Source of the DNA: Candidatus Bathyarchaeota archaeon
GTDB taxonomy: Archaea > Thermoproteota > Bathyarchaeia > Bathyarchaeales > Bathycorpusculaceae
Length of the DNA: 64,000 nt
NCBI GenBank assembly: GCA_026014705.1
Contig: JAOZHU010000025.1
Span: 124,001-188,000, forward strand
Direction of reading: 5' to 3'
The notes under the pieces are model-generated. The model did no database searches. It saw only the letters and a list, made by a program, of their open reading frames with translations, and was not told the origin of the DNA. Positions within the stretch are counted from its first letter, which is position 1, and each line of letters begins with the position of its first letter. Shown one piece after another: positions 1-8,340 of the stretch. The translations under genes were made by a program, and so were the position numbers.

Positions 1-36
1 TTATTATCTCTCGGAAACTATCTAAGCGAACATGCA

Positions 37-603
37 GTGCTTCAGATGGTGGATGCTGTGAGTAACGAGCAAGCAACGGTTCCAAAGGAAACGGTTGACT
101 TTAAAGTGGCGAAGATTGTGGGTTTGATTTCCGATACTCATGTACCTGTTAGAGCCAAGTGCATTCCCCAGATGGTGTTCAAGGTTTTTGAGAATGTGGA
201 TTTCATTGTGCACGCAGGTGACCTAGTGGAGTTGTCTGTCATCGATGAATTGGAGCAGCTTGCGCCTGTTTTGGCTGTTCACGGCAACATGGATGGACCA
301 CAGGTTAGCGGTGCTTTGCCCAAGCTTAATTCCTTGAAAGTTTCTGATTGGAAGATCGGTGTCATGCATGATCCGAGCGTTTTGTTCGGGATGCGCAAGA
401 TGCGGGAACTTGCCAAGCAGAACAGTTTCAACGTTTTTGTTTATGGGCACACGCATAATGCAAGCATTAGGTGGGAAGGAAAAATATTGTACGTTAATCC
501 TGGAAGTGCCACGAATCCTGTGCCTGCGTTCCTAAACAAACCTTCAGTTGCGCTGTTGAAAGTAACGAGAGAGGCTATAGCGCCTCAAATAGTTTATATA
601 TAG
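37..603 (+). CDS. MJ0936/YfcE-like metallophosphoesterase
   Basis: Calcineurin-like phosphodiesterase of the MJ0936/YfcE family, which hydrolyses phosphodiester bonds using two metal ions. The family motifs appear in order: GLISDTH, HAGD, a GNMDG box, MHD, YGHTH and NPGS, so all usual metal ligands look present. The frame stays open upstream to the window edge without a stop, so the GTG at 37 is only a minimum start. The true N-terminus may lie outside the window, or further in near the conserved GLISDTH. The physiological substrate cannot be read from the sequence. Confidence 0.85.
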   Translation: MLQMVDAVSNEQATVPKETVDFKVAKIVGLISDTHVPVRAKCIPQMVFKVFENVDFIVHAGDLVELSVIDELEQLAPVLAVHGNMDGPQVSGALPKLNSLKVSDWKIGVMHDPSVLFGMRKMRELAKQNSFNVFVYGHTHNASIRWEGKILYVNPGSATNPVPAFLNKPSVALLKVTREAIAPQIVYI

Positions 604-747
604 AGTGGTGTAGCTGTTTTCTAATTTTTCTGTTGAAATTGTGTTCTAACTCGTAACGATCACGAGAGACTGTTGAGGATCAGTGGAAAAACGTAGAAGG
701 GAAACAAAAGTGGGAATATTTGTGCGTGGCCGCTGGTGTTTAATGGC

Positions 748-1167
748 TCATACTACGTACAACAGGATGGCAAGGATGACCGTGAGCACCCATAAGATTA
801 GCGTTATGCGCATCAGTTTCTTTTTCGGAGCGCAATGTTCCAGTGATTGGCGCAGTCGCCATGCGACTACGATCCATGCTGCCAGCGCTGTTGTGAGGAT
901 ACCGAGTATGCCGTGGATTAGCACGATGATGTAGATTGTGCTTGTAGTTCCTTCGGCGATTAGCGGTAGCACGCTTATGAAGGAAGGCATCATCACAGCT
1001 ATTACGGATATTAAGTGTAGCATGACTGCAGTAAGCATTGTGATGCCGTGCAAGCGGAGTTTTTTCTGTGCTTTTAGTCCGAGGCTGACGAAAACTAGTG
1101 CTAAGAACAGGATTTGCAGGTAGAGATTTGACTGTTGTATGAAGGTGTATACGTCCATAGAATTCAC
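748..1167 (-). CDS. Four-helix integral membrane protein
   Basis: A 139-residue protein with about four hydrophobic segments (roughly residues 14-32, 42-60, 66-98 and 117-138) separated by short basic loops. Histidines sit in or next to helices (LHG, MLHL, LIHG), which resembles the small DUF420/cytochrome-b561-like membrane families, but I cannot confirm this. It stands alone, convergent with the upstream phosphoesterase. No function is assigned. Confidence 0.65.
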   Translation of the reverse strand: MNSMDVYTFIQQSNLYLQILFLALVFVSLGLKAQKKLRLHGITMLTAVMLHLISVIAVMMPSFISVLPLIAEGTTSTIYIIVLIHGILGILTTALAAWIVVAWRLRQSLEHCAPKKKLMRITLILWVLTVILAILLYVV

Positions 1168-1308
1168 ATGTTAATGTTGGGTTGTCAATGTATAAAAGGT
1201 TCACTTTAACTCACCTCTCTCTGAGGAACGCAATTGTCGTTTCATGATGAGTTTTAAAAGCGTTTTTTGTGCAGATTATTAGGTGCAAAATAATGGAGGT
1301 TGAATGGA

Positions 1309-1452
1309 TTGGAGCATTGCAAGAACCCTTGGAAAGAAAAATGCAAAAGTGAGGACATTAAGCTTTACATTCTTGTTAAAGGAGAGAAATTGCCCATTTG
1401 CAAGCAGTGCTGGGGCAGCATAGCGGAGAAGGAAATTGAGTGGGGCGATTAA
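1309..1452 (+). CDS. Small zinc-ribbon protein (47 aa)
   Basis: A short reading frame with a zinc-ribbon-like pattern: HCKNPWKEKC near the start and PICKQC about 20 residues later, four cysteines plus a histidine. The TTG at 1309 is chosen because a Shine-Dalgarno GGAGGT at 1295-1300 lies 8 nt upstream; an in-frame TTG at 1300 is also possible but abuts the SD. The 3' end overlaps the next gene (GTG at 1440) by 13 nt, suggesting translational coupling. Its function is unknown. Confidence 0.55.
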   Translation: MEHCKNPWKEKCKSEDIKLYILVKGEKLPICKQCWGSIAEKEIEWGD

Positions 1453-1694
1453 CGGTGGAGCATTTCAGTTTGAACACTGCTAAGTCGTTTCTTGGCAAGA
1501 ACGTTAATTTACATTTGAAGGATGGTTCAGTAATAGTTAATGTGCAGTTGACTGGGATTCGGAAGAGCGATTTTGGGAAAGGCAGCTTTGTTGAGTATGT
1601 GCCTTACGGGAACTGCGATGTTAGTAAGGTGCCGTTGAGGAGTATTGCTTGGGCTGAATTGCTGAATTTGTTGCTTCTGCAGACAGCAGGCTGA
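1440..1694 (+). CDS. Hypothetical protein, possibly Sm-like fold
   Basis: An 84-residue protein starting with a GTG that overlaps the end of the preceding zinc-ribbon gene. The central part alternates hydrophobic and polar residues (NVNLHLKDGSVIVNVQLTGI, then FVEYVPYGNCDV), as in small beta-barrel proteins such as Sm/LSm or hydrogenase-chaperone folds. This is a visual impression, not a family match. The overlap implies a two-gene operon. Confidence 0.5.
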   Translation: MGRLTVEHFSLNTAKSFLGKNVNLHLKDGSVIVNVQLTGIRKSDFGKGSFVEYVPYGNCDVSKVPLRSIAWAELLNLLLLQTAG

Positions 1695-1776
1695 AGCATG
1701 CAGTACATGTTTGTTTGTGAGAAGCATTGTGGAAGGGAAATGATGGAGCAGCGAGTTAAGGCTGGAGGGAGAATGT

Positions 1777-2434
1777 GTGTTGCCTAAAGTTATTGTTCAT
1801 AACTCTGTTAGTGTAGACGGTTCGCTGACTAATTTTGTGCCGGATATGGGGTTGCATTATCAGATTGCTGGGAGCTATAAGGCCGATGTGCATTTGATTG
1901 GTTCGAACACGGTTCGAGTAGGTCTGGATTTGTACGGTGGAGGCGTTCCTGCTGAAGAGCGAAAGGATTTCGAGAAACCAGAGAGGGATAGGAGTCTTCC
2001 TTTGTGGGTTATACCTGACTCTGCTGGGACGCTGAAGGGGTTGCTTCATGCTTGTAGGCGTTTTGAATACTGCAGGGACATTGTTGTGTTGGTGTCTGAG
2101 GAAACGCCTGAAGAGTATATTGCGTATCTTAGAGAGAAGTTTTGATTATCATGTAGTTGGTAAGAAGCATGTGGATTTGAGGTTGGCGCTTGAGTTGCTT
2201 TCAGAGAAGTATGATGCGAAGACTGTGCTGGCGGACACTGGGCGCATATTGGGTAATTTGCTGTTGGGGCAGGGGTTAGTTGCTGAGTTGAGTTTGCTGG
2301 TTCACCCTGTTATCGTGGGTAAAAACGCGTATAACGTCTTTGGCAATGTTGGTGAGGCGGTTAGTTTGAAACTGCGGAAGCAAGAGGTTTTTGGTGAAGG
2401 TTACGTTTGGCTGGTTTACGAAATTCCCAGTTGA
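1777..2434 (+). pseudogene. RibD C-terminal/DHFR-like reductase, frameshifted
   Basis: The two halves of one protein lie in different frames. Residues 1-121 (start GTG 1777 or TTG 1780, SD GGAGGG at 1764) carry the RibD-reductase/DHFR-like N-terminus, with HNSVSVDGSLTNF and LIGSNTV. After the TGA at 2143 the next frame supplies the missing half, with LADTGRILGNLLL and LSLLVHPVIVG. Removing one T from the TTTT run at 2140-2143 restores a continuous reading frame of 218 residues, the normal length for archaeal NADPH-dependent RibD-type reductases acting in riboflavin biosynthesis. Either a genuine inactivating mutation or a homopolymer error in the assembly is possible. Confidence 0.8.
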
Positions 2435-2470
2435 CGTTTTGGGTGCGTTGCGGGCAAAAGCTGAATATAG

Positions 2471-2875
2471 TTGTGGGTTCATGGTACGTTTATGCGTTGT
2501 TTGCGTTGTGGAGTTTGCTGTAGAGAGACTGAGATGCTGCTCTCTAATGCGGATATTGCGCGTTTAGAGCGGAAAGGCTATACCAAGCAGTTTTTTGTGC
2601 AGTATGATAAAAGTGGCTATGCTACGTTGCGAAATCATCAAGGTTATTGTGTTTTTTATAATGTGGAAAAGCGGCGATGCGGCGTTTACGCGGATAGACC
2701 TTTAGGTTGTCGCATTTACCCGGTGATTTATGATGAGGAAAAGGGCATTGTGGCAGATACTGTTTGCTGTTCGTGGGAGACAGTAACTGAAAAGGAAAAG
2801 GCGAAAAGAGGCAGGAAAGTGTTTAGGCTTTTGGAGAAAATCGATTCTGAAGCCGAGCAAAGACATTTCAAGTGA
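2471..2875 (+). CDS. YkgJ-family cysteine-cluster protein
   Basis: A protein of 127-134 residues with the YkgJ/UPF0153 signature: CLRCGVCCRE near the N-terminus, then YCVFY, CGVYADRPLGCRIYP and a final VCCSWE. The spaced cysteines are predicted to bind an Fe-S cluster or zinc. The listed start is TTG at 2471; the ATG at 2492, just before CLRCG, is equally likely because no SD decides between them. Members of this family have no firmly established general role. Confidence 0.8.
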   Translation: MWVHGTFMRCLRCGVCCRETEMLLSNADIARLERKGYTKQFFVQYDKSGYATLRNHQGYCVFYNVEKRRCGVYADRPLGCRIYPVIYDEEKGIVADTVCCSWETVTEKEKAKRGRKVFRLLEKIDSEAEQRHFK

Positions 2876-3049
2876 ACTGCCTTTTTGACGTTCTATTGCT
2901 CGGTGAAGTTCATAGCCTCTCTTTGAATACTCTTTTTTCTGTGTGTTTAGCTGCTCGGAGCTGTCTATAGCCCCCCTATTTATACTATTTATGTGTTGGA
3001 TGTAGCTTTGAGGGCTGGTTGTGTGCTAGATGTTTAAGAATTGCGGTGG

Positions 3050-3721
3050 TTAGGCTGTGGGTACGTAGTAGGTTATGCCGTTTATTATGTATTGGATGGC
3101 TATGGCGGCTATTAGTAGTGCCATTATTCTTGTGATTATTGCGGCTCCTGTTTTTCCCATGAATCGGTGGATGGGGTCTATGGTTTTTAGGAGTAGCCAT
3201 ACGATGAGGAATACTATTGCCACTGCGGCTACCGTGATGATTATTCCGAATTCTTGGAAGTTAAGCATTGTAGTTGTTATGGCGCCTGGTCCGACCAGCA
3301 GCGGCACTGCTATTGGAACCGCGCTTAGCTTTTCTGGTGCTTCTGTTGGTTTTTCCCATTCGTCTTCGATTAGCAGTTTGATTGCCATTATCAGCAGCAG
3401 TATGCCTCCTGCTATCATGAAGCTGTAGATGGAGATGCTGAAGAAGGCGAGGATTTGTTGTCCCGCCAGCGCGAAGACGAGAAGAAGAATGAACCCGGTG
3501 ATGGTGGCGGAGTTAAAGACGCGTTTTCTCTCCTGCGAGGTCATGTTCTCTGTTAAACCGATGAATATGGGCATGTTCCCGAAGGGGTCTACTATTATGA
3601 AGAGGGCTATTATTGCTTTGATTAGGTTTGGCAGGCTCTCTATCAGAGAAGCGGTGAATAGCTCAGACGTAAATGTGCCCTCCTCAAGCGTGCAGCACTT
3701 GCCGCTTAACAAAAGCATCAT
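3050..3721 (-). CDS. MarC-family integral membrane protein
   Basis: A six-helix MarC/NAAT-type membrane protein. Diagnostic segments are ALFIIVDPFGNMPIF, MIAGGILLLIMAIKLL and AVPLLVGPGAITTTML, the last a re-entrant half repeat of the first. I place the start at the ATG pair at 3721/3724, preceded by a TATA-like CATATA, because a longer frame to 3823 would overlap the upstream Fur gene and add an unrelated N-terminus. The family was once linked to multiple antibiotic resistance, but its substrate is unproven. Confidence 0.8.
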   Translation of the reverse strand: MMLLLSGKCCTLEEGTFTSELFTASLIESLPNLIKAIIALFIIVDPFGNMPIFIGLTENMTSQERKRVFNSATITGFILLLVFALAGQQILAFFSISIYSFMIAGGILLLIMAIKLLIEDEWEKPTEAPEKLSAVPIAVPLLVGPGAITTTMLNFQEFGIIITVAAVAIVFLIVWLLLKTIDPIHRFMGKTGAAIITRIMALLIAAIAIQYIINGITYYVPTA

Positions 3722-3792
3722 TCGGCTAATCGTATATGCTTTTCGTCTGAGCTCTGCTTTAAGTATAGCATCTGGCAAACTTTTTTTGTTGG

Positions 3793-4233
3793 CTATTTGG
3801 TTTTGCCGCCACATGTCTTGCATAAGCCGTAGATGTCTATACGTTGCCCTGTTGATGCGAACTCTGTTGCGGCGACTACTTTCTCGACCATTTCGCGGGC
3901 AATGTCATCGCTGAAGTCTTGAATTTTGCCGCATTTTAGGCAAACTATGTTTACGTGAGGGTTCATATTAGGGTCGAATCGGGCTTTGCTTTCGGGCAGG
4001 TCCAGTTCTTGGATTAGGTTTTCTTCTTTCAAAATTTGAAGTGTCTTATAGACGGTAGCAAGGCTGACTGTTGGGTGAATCTTTTTGACTTCACCGTAGA
4101 TTTCCTGCGCGCTTGGGTGCTCCCGACTTTTAAGTGCAAAACGGCAAACCGCTATTCTTTGTGCGGTAGCTTTGTAGCCTTTTTGGCGGAGAGTATCGAT
4201 AATGAACGTGTCCATTTTCTGAATGTTGCCCAT
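3793..4233 (-). CDS. Fur-family regulator, PerR-like
   Basis: A ferric-uptake-regulator family protein: a winged helix at the N-terminus (KATAQRIAVCRFAL, then PTVSLATVYKTLQIL as recognition region), a dimerisation domain with FDPNMNPHVNIVC, and two zinc CxxC pairs (CLKCG and CKTCGG). The start is the ATG at 4233 (MGNIQK); an upstream extension is low-complexity and lies in the promoter. The gene is divergent from a haem catalase, the classical PerR arrangement, so peroxide-responsive control of the catalase is inferred. The histidine- and aspartate-rich FDPNMNPH segment contains plausible regulatory metal ligands. Confidence 0.85.
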   Translation of the reverse strand: MGNIQKMDTFIIDTLRQKGYKATAQRIAVCRFALKSREHPSAQEIYGEVKKIHPTVSLATVYKTLQILKEENLIQELDLPESKARFDPNMNPHVNIVCLKCGKIQDFSDDIAREMVEKVVAATEFASTGQRIDIYGLCKTCGGKTK

Positions 4234-4328
4234 GGCTTTTATTAGGTAATAATAAGTCTTAAATAAACCTTTAAGTTCCTTTAAAGGCGGAGACAACTCC
4301 AAAAAACAAGAACGGATTTGTGCAAAAT
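4234..4328. promoter_or_regulatory. Divergent fur/catalase control region with palindromes
   Basis: Short A+T-rich region between the PerR-like gene and the catalase. It holds an inverted repeat CTTAAATAAACCTTTAAG (4258-4275, six-base arms, six-base spacer) and, two bases further, a perfect ten-base palindrome CCTTTAAAGG (4278-4287). The TTTAAA cores could serve as a TATA element for the catalase, so binding there would block transcription. The operator role is inferred from position and symmetry. Confidence 0.5.
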
Positions 4329-5777
4329 ATGAAAGACAAACATCTCACTACAAATCAGGGTGTTCCTGTATCTGACAACCAGAATTCACTCACCGTAGGC
4401 GAACGCGGTCCAGTGCTGCTGCAGGATGTGCATCTAATCGAGAAGCTTGCGCACTTTGATCGAGAACGCATACCTGAGCGCGTGGTGCATGCGAAAGGCG
4501 CTGGCGCCCACGGCTATTTCCAAGTGTACAAGAGTATGGCAAAGTACACTTGTGCAAAGTTTCTCCAGGACCCGAAGAAAAAGACACCTGTATTTGTTCG
4601 TTTCTCCACGGTTGTAGGAGCAAGAGGTTCAGCAGACACAGCCCGTGACCCCCGAGGTTTTGCAGTGAAGTTCTACACTGAGGATGGCAACTACGACTTG
4701 GTGGGCAATAACCTGCCAGTTTTCTTCATTCGAGATGCCATTAAATTCCCCGATATGGTGCATGCTTTCAAGCCCGCTCCTGACACTGGGTATCCCACTA
4801 GCTCTTCTGCGAACAGCCGCTTCTGGGATTTCATTTCGCTGACCCCTGAATCAACCCACATGATTACTTGGCTTTTCTCGGACAGGGGAACGGTGAAAAG
4901 TTACAGAAAAATGGAAGGGTTCGGCGTCAACACTTTCAAATGGGTTAATGCAGAAGGCAAAGCAGTTTACGTCAAATATCATTGGAAGCCAAAAGCAGGT
5001 ATAGAAACCATCGACCGCCACGAAGCAACGCGCCTTGCAGGCGAGGACCCTGACATAGCCACACGAGACCTCTACGAAACCATAGCCTCAGGAGAGACAG
5101 TAGAGTACGAGCTGTATGTTCAAATAATGGAAATCGCTGATGAACTGAATCAAGACTTTGACCCCCTCGACGCCACAAAAACATGGCCTGAAGACAAATT
5201 CCCACTCATGCCTGTAGGCAAAATGGTGTTAAACCGCAACCCTGAAAACTTCTTTGCTGAAACAGAACAAGCGGCTTTTTGTCCCGCGTCTATTGTTCCG
5301 GGAATCGATTTCTCCAATGACAAACTTCTACAGGGCAGAATCTTCTCTTACGCTGACACACAGAGACATCGATTAGGCGCTAATTACCTGCAACTTCCAA
5401 TCAACCGACCCCAAGTGCCAGTCAACAACAATCAACGCGACGGCGCCATGCAGTACGCACCTTATGGAGGCGGAACAGTAAACTACGAACCCAACACGCT
5501 GGCAGAAGGCATGCCACGAGAAGCCCCAGCAGTCGCCACGCCGCGAGAGCACATTCACGGAGACATCGGACGCCAAAAAATCAAGCTAACCAATGACTTC
5601 ACGCAGGCTGGCGAACGTTACCGCTCACTCAGCAAAGTGGAGCAGGACCATTTAGTCGACAACATCGTGGATTCCCTCAGCCCCGCTGCAGTGCACATCC
5701 AAAAGCGCATGATTGAGAACCTGAACAAAGCTGACGTTGAATTCGGCAAACGCGTAGCCAAAGGACTAAAACTTTAA
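4320..5777 (+). CDS. kat: Monofunctional haem catalase
   Basis: A clade-3-sized (about 485 aa) haem catalase that disproportionates hydrogen peroxide to water and oxygen. Catalytic and haem motifs are visible: FDRERIPERVVHAKGAGAHG (essential His in VVHAKG), FVRFSTV, GNNLPVFFIRDA, and the proximal-ligand region RIFSYADTQRHRLG with the haem-ligating Tyr. The start is GTG 4320 or ATG 4329. It is divergent from the Fur/PerR-like gene, indicating oxidative-stress regulation. Finding catalase suggests exposure to oxygen or a facultative lifestyle. Confidence 0.93.
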   Translation: MQNMKDKHLTTNQGVPVSDNQNSLTVGERGPVLLQDVHLIEKLAHFDRERIPERVVHAKGAGAHGYFQVYKSMAKYTCAKFLQDPKKKTPVFVRFSTVVGARGSADTARDPRGFAVKFYTEDGNYDLVGNNLPVFFIRDAIKFPDMVHAFKPAPDTGYPTSSSANSRFWDFISLTPESTHMITWLFSDRGTVKSYRKMEGFGVNTFKWVNAEGKAVYVKYHWKPKAGIETIDRHEATRLAGEDPDIATRDLYETIASGETVEYELYVQIMEIADELNQDFDPLDATKTWPEDKFPLMPVGKMVLNRNPENFFAETEQAAFCPASIVPGIDFSNDKLLQGRIFSYADTQRHRLGANYLQLPINRPQVPVNNNQRDGAMQYAPYGGGTVNYEPNTLAEGMPREAPAVATPREHIHGDIGRQKIKLTNDFTQAGERYRSLSKVEQDHLVDNIVDSLSPAAVHIQKRMIENLNKADVEFGKRVAKGLKL

Positions 5778-5958
5778 CACGCAAAACGACGTTACCAAGC
5801 ACCTTACCAAGAGAGGTGCAAACAGCCTCTTCAGAAGGCGCAGCGTACGCGCTATCTCTATCTTTTTCGCAATTGAGAAGCAGCTATAGGCGATAGATTA
5901 TTTAATCCGAGAAGAAAAATTGTTTTGCTAAAAATAACCCGCCAGCAAGAGCGACTAA

Positions 5959-5967
5959 TTTAAATAA
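5959..5967 (+). promoter_or_regulatory. TATA element of purA
   Basis: TTTAAATAA located 24-32 nt upstream of the purA GTG. This spacing fits an archaeal TATA box driving a leaderless transcript; no Shine-Dalgarno precedes the GTG. The 213-bp gap after the catalase holds no gene that I can see. Confidence 0.5.
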
Positions 5968-5990
5968 TCCCTGGCAAACCCTTTTCAGCG

Positions 5991-7004
5991 GTGAACAGAT
6001 TGCCCTGTACGGTTATCGTCGGCGCCTTCTGGGGAGATGAAGGCAAAGGAAAAATAATCTCATACCTCGCTCTTAAAGACAAATTGGATTTTTGTGTGAG
6101 AACAGGCTCAGTTAACGCTGCACATACCGTGTGGATGGACGGCAAAAAATACGCTCTGCACATGGTACCCGCAGCTTTCCTGCATGAAAAATGCCGTTTA
6201 CTAATCGCCGCAGGAGCCAACGTTCACGTCGCACGCTTCCTCGAAGAAGTGCAACTGACTAAAGTTGAAGGTCGCGTTGGCATAGACCAAAACGCGTCGA
6301 TAATTGAGGAGAAGCATTCAGTTCAGGACAAAACCAGCGCCCATCTGAAGGGTTTAGGCACAACTGGCTGGGGCGTTGGACCAGCTCTTGAGGAGCGTGT
6401 GCGAAGAACCGCCAAACTCGCCAAAGACATCCCCGAATTGCAGCCTTACCTCGCGGATTCGGTAACAGAAATCAACGAAGGAATAGACCAAGGAAAAAAA
6501 GTGCTACTGGAAGGCACACAGGGCTTCCTGCTTTCACTATTTCACGGCACATACCCGTACGTGACTGGAAGAGACACAGGCGCCGCAGCAATATGCAGCG
6601 AAGCAGGCGTAGGTCCCACCAGAGTCGACGATGTCATGATAGTGTACAAGTCATTCATAACCCGCGTAGGCACTGGACCAATGCCTGGAGAATTAACAAA
6701 AGAAGAAGCCCAAAGACGCGGCTGGTTTGAAACAGCGGCAGGAACATGCCGCGACAGGCGCTCCGCGCCCTTCGATTTCGAATTAGCAAAGAAAACCGCC
6801 AAAATCAACGGGGCAACGCAGGCGGCTTTGACAAAACTGGACTGCCTCTTCCCAAAATGCCAAAGCGCAAGGAAGTTCGACGACCTACCCCGCGAAGCCA
6901 AACAATTCGTAAAGGAAGTTGAAAACCAAACAGGCGTACCCATAGTGCTGATAGGCACTGGACCTGAAGCCTTAGACATCATCGACAGAAGAAAACAGCG
7001 CTAA
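5991..7004 (+). CDS. purA: Adenylosuccinate synthetase
   Basis: Couples GTP hydrolysis to the condensation of IMP with aspartate in AMP synthesis. The N-terminal GAFWGDEGKGK holds the catalytic Asp and the GTP-binding loop; GTQGFLLSLFHGTYPYVTGR is the IMP/dimer region, and TRVGTGPMPGEL follows. At 337 residues it matches the short archaeal form rather than the roughly 430-residue bacterial enzyme. It starts at GTG 5991, supported by the TATA element about 30 nt upstream. Confidence 0.93.
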   Translation: MNRLPCTVIVGAFWGDEGKGKIISYLALKDKLDFCVRTGSVNAAHTVWMDGKKYALHMVPAAFLHEKCRLLIAAGANVHVARFLEEVQLTKVEGRVGIDQNASIIEEKHSVQDKTSAHLKGLGTTGWGVGPALEERVRRTAKLAKDIPELQPYLADSVTEINEGIDQGKKVLLEGTQGFLLSLFHGTYPYVTGRDTGAAAICSEAGVGPTRVDDVMIVYKSFITRVGTGPMPGELTKEEAQRRGWFETAAGTCRDRRSAPFDFELAKKTAKINGATQAALTKLDCLFPKCQSARKFDDLPREAKQFVKEVENQTGVPIVLIGTGPEALDIIDRRKQR

Positions 7005-7128
7005 CCTCGAAGCACACCGTGAAGGCTGAAGCGCTGTGCCATGCGCACCAGCAATTTTTAGCGCTCCTTCCCTTTCACTGCCGAAAACAAGAAAGGAGGC
7101 TTAAACCATAGCTCGTCTGCCCAGCACA

Positions 7129-8292
7129 TTGAACTTCCGCTTCCTCTCAGAACTGCTAACCAAAGACTTGCGGATACTGTTTTTCGCAAACTTGGCAGGC
7201 TCTTTCGGAGACGGGCTTTTCGCTTATGTTCTGCCCTACTATATGAGAGAAACACTTAACGCCAGCCCAGTTGAAGTAGGCATACTCTACGCCACAGCAA
7301 ACGTGTGCGTCGCCGTCACTTTGCTTGCTGGCGGCTTCCTCGCAGACAAGTATGACCGCAAAAAAATCCTCATTCTAAGCTGGCTCTCATGGGCGCCTGC
7401 GCCGCTCATTTTCGCATTCGCAAGCAACTGGACGCAAATGCTGCCGGGAATGCTGCTCTGGGGCATCTTGTTCAGCCAGCCCACCAGCACCGCTTACATC
7501 GTCACCACAGTAGACAAGAAAAAGGTAACTTTAGCCTTCACCGCCATCTCATCAGCATGGTCACTCGGCTACGTTTTTTCTCCCGCAATAGGCGGCTACT
7601 TAGCCCAAACCGTAAATATGCAATTCGTCTTCTTTTTAGCCTCCATTTTCTACGCTTCAGCAGGCGTTATCCTGTGCTTAATTAGGAAACAGACGCCGCC
7701 ATCGCACAAACAACAAGCTCAAGAGAAAAATTACTCCAAACTGGAACTGCTGAAAGACCGCAGGCTACTCACGTTTTCCGCTTTTTTCGCCATGTCCATG
7801 TTTACTATGCTGCTTTTCCGCCCCTTCATCCCCACGTTCGTGGCAGACGCTTACGGCTACAGAAGCTTCGAAATAGGCGTGTTAGGCTCATTCTTCTTCC
7901 TAGGCTCAGCCATCTTAGGCATAGCACTAGGCAGAGTCGGCGACAAATACAAAAAATCTTATGCCTTCGCCGCAGCCTTAGCGTTAACTGCTTCTTCACT
8001 TGTGCTGCTCCTGTTGACTGGCAATTTCCACGTTTTACTCGTGACACACCTGCTCATCGGCGCGTCCTATCTGGCGTGGCCATTAATGAACGCAATAGTC
8101 GGCTCATGCGCTCCAGAAACTTCCCGCGCTTTATGGGTTGCTATTCCGCAGGCGGTCAGCATGTTCTGCGCCATTTTTGCGCCTTACCTCGGCGGTGTTC
8201 TCTACGAGGCTTCGCCTTATTACCCGTTTATGTTCGGTGCTGCAGTTTTGTTGCTTCTTGCAGGGGCAGCGCTTGCGAAATTGCGTTATTAG
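7129..8292 (+). CDS. Major facilitator superfamily transporter
   Basis: A 12-helix MFS permease. The loop 2-3 signature appears as GGFLADKYDRKKIL and a weaker counterpart GRVGDKYKKS appears in the second half. The substrate is not identifiable. The listed start is TTG 7129, but a strong SD (GGAGG at 7095-7099) lies 8 nt before an in-frame ATA at 7108, so translation may begin with an unusual ATA or a mutated ATG, adding seven residues. It is followed closely by the HtrA-like gene on the same strand. Confidence 0.85.
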   Translation: MNFRFLSELLTKDLRILFFANLAGSFGDGLFAYVLPYYMRETLNASPVEVGILYATANVCVAVTLLAGGFLADKYDRKKILILSWLSWAPAPLIFAFASNWTQMLPGMLLWGILFSQPTSTAYIVTTVDKKKVTLAFTAISSAWSLGYVFSPAIGGYLAQTVNMQFVFFLASIFYASAGVILCLIRKQTPPSHKQQAQEKNYSKLELLKDRRLLTFSAFFAMSMFTMLLFRPFIPTFVADAYGYRSFEIGVLGSFFFLGSAILGIALGRVGDKYKKSYAFAAALALTASSLVLLLLTGNFHVLLVTHLLIGASYLAWPLMNAIVGSCAPETSRALWVAIPQAVSMFCAIFAPYLGGVLYEASPYYPFMFGAAVLLLLAGAALAKLRY

Positions 8293-8340
8293 GTATAGGA
8301 ACTTTTATTTGAGCAACTGCGGAAATGTCCTTTCAGAGGT

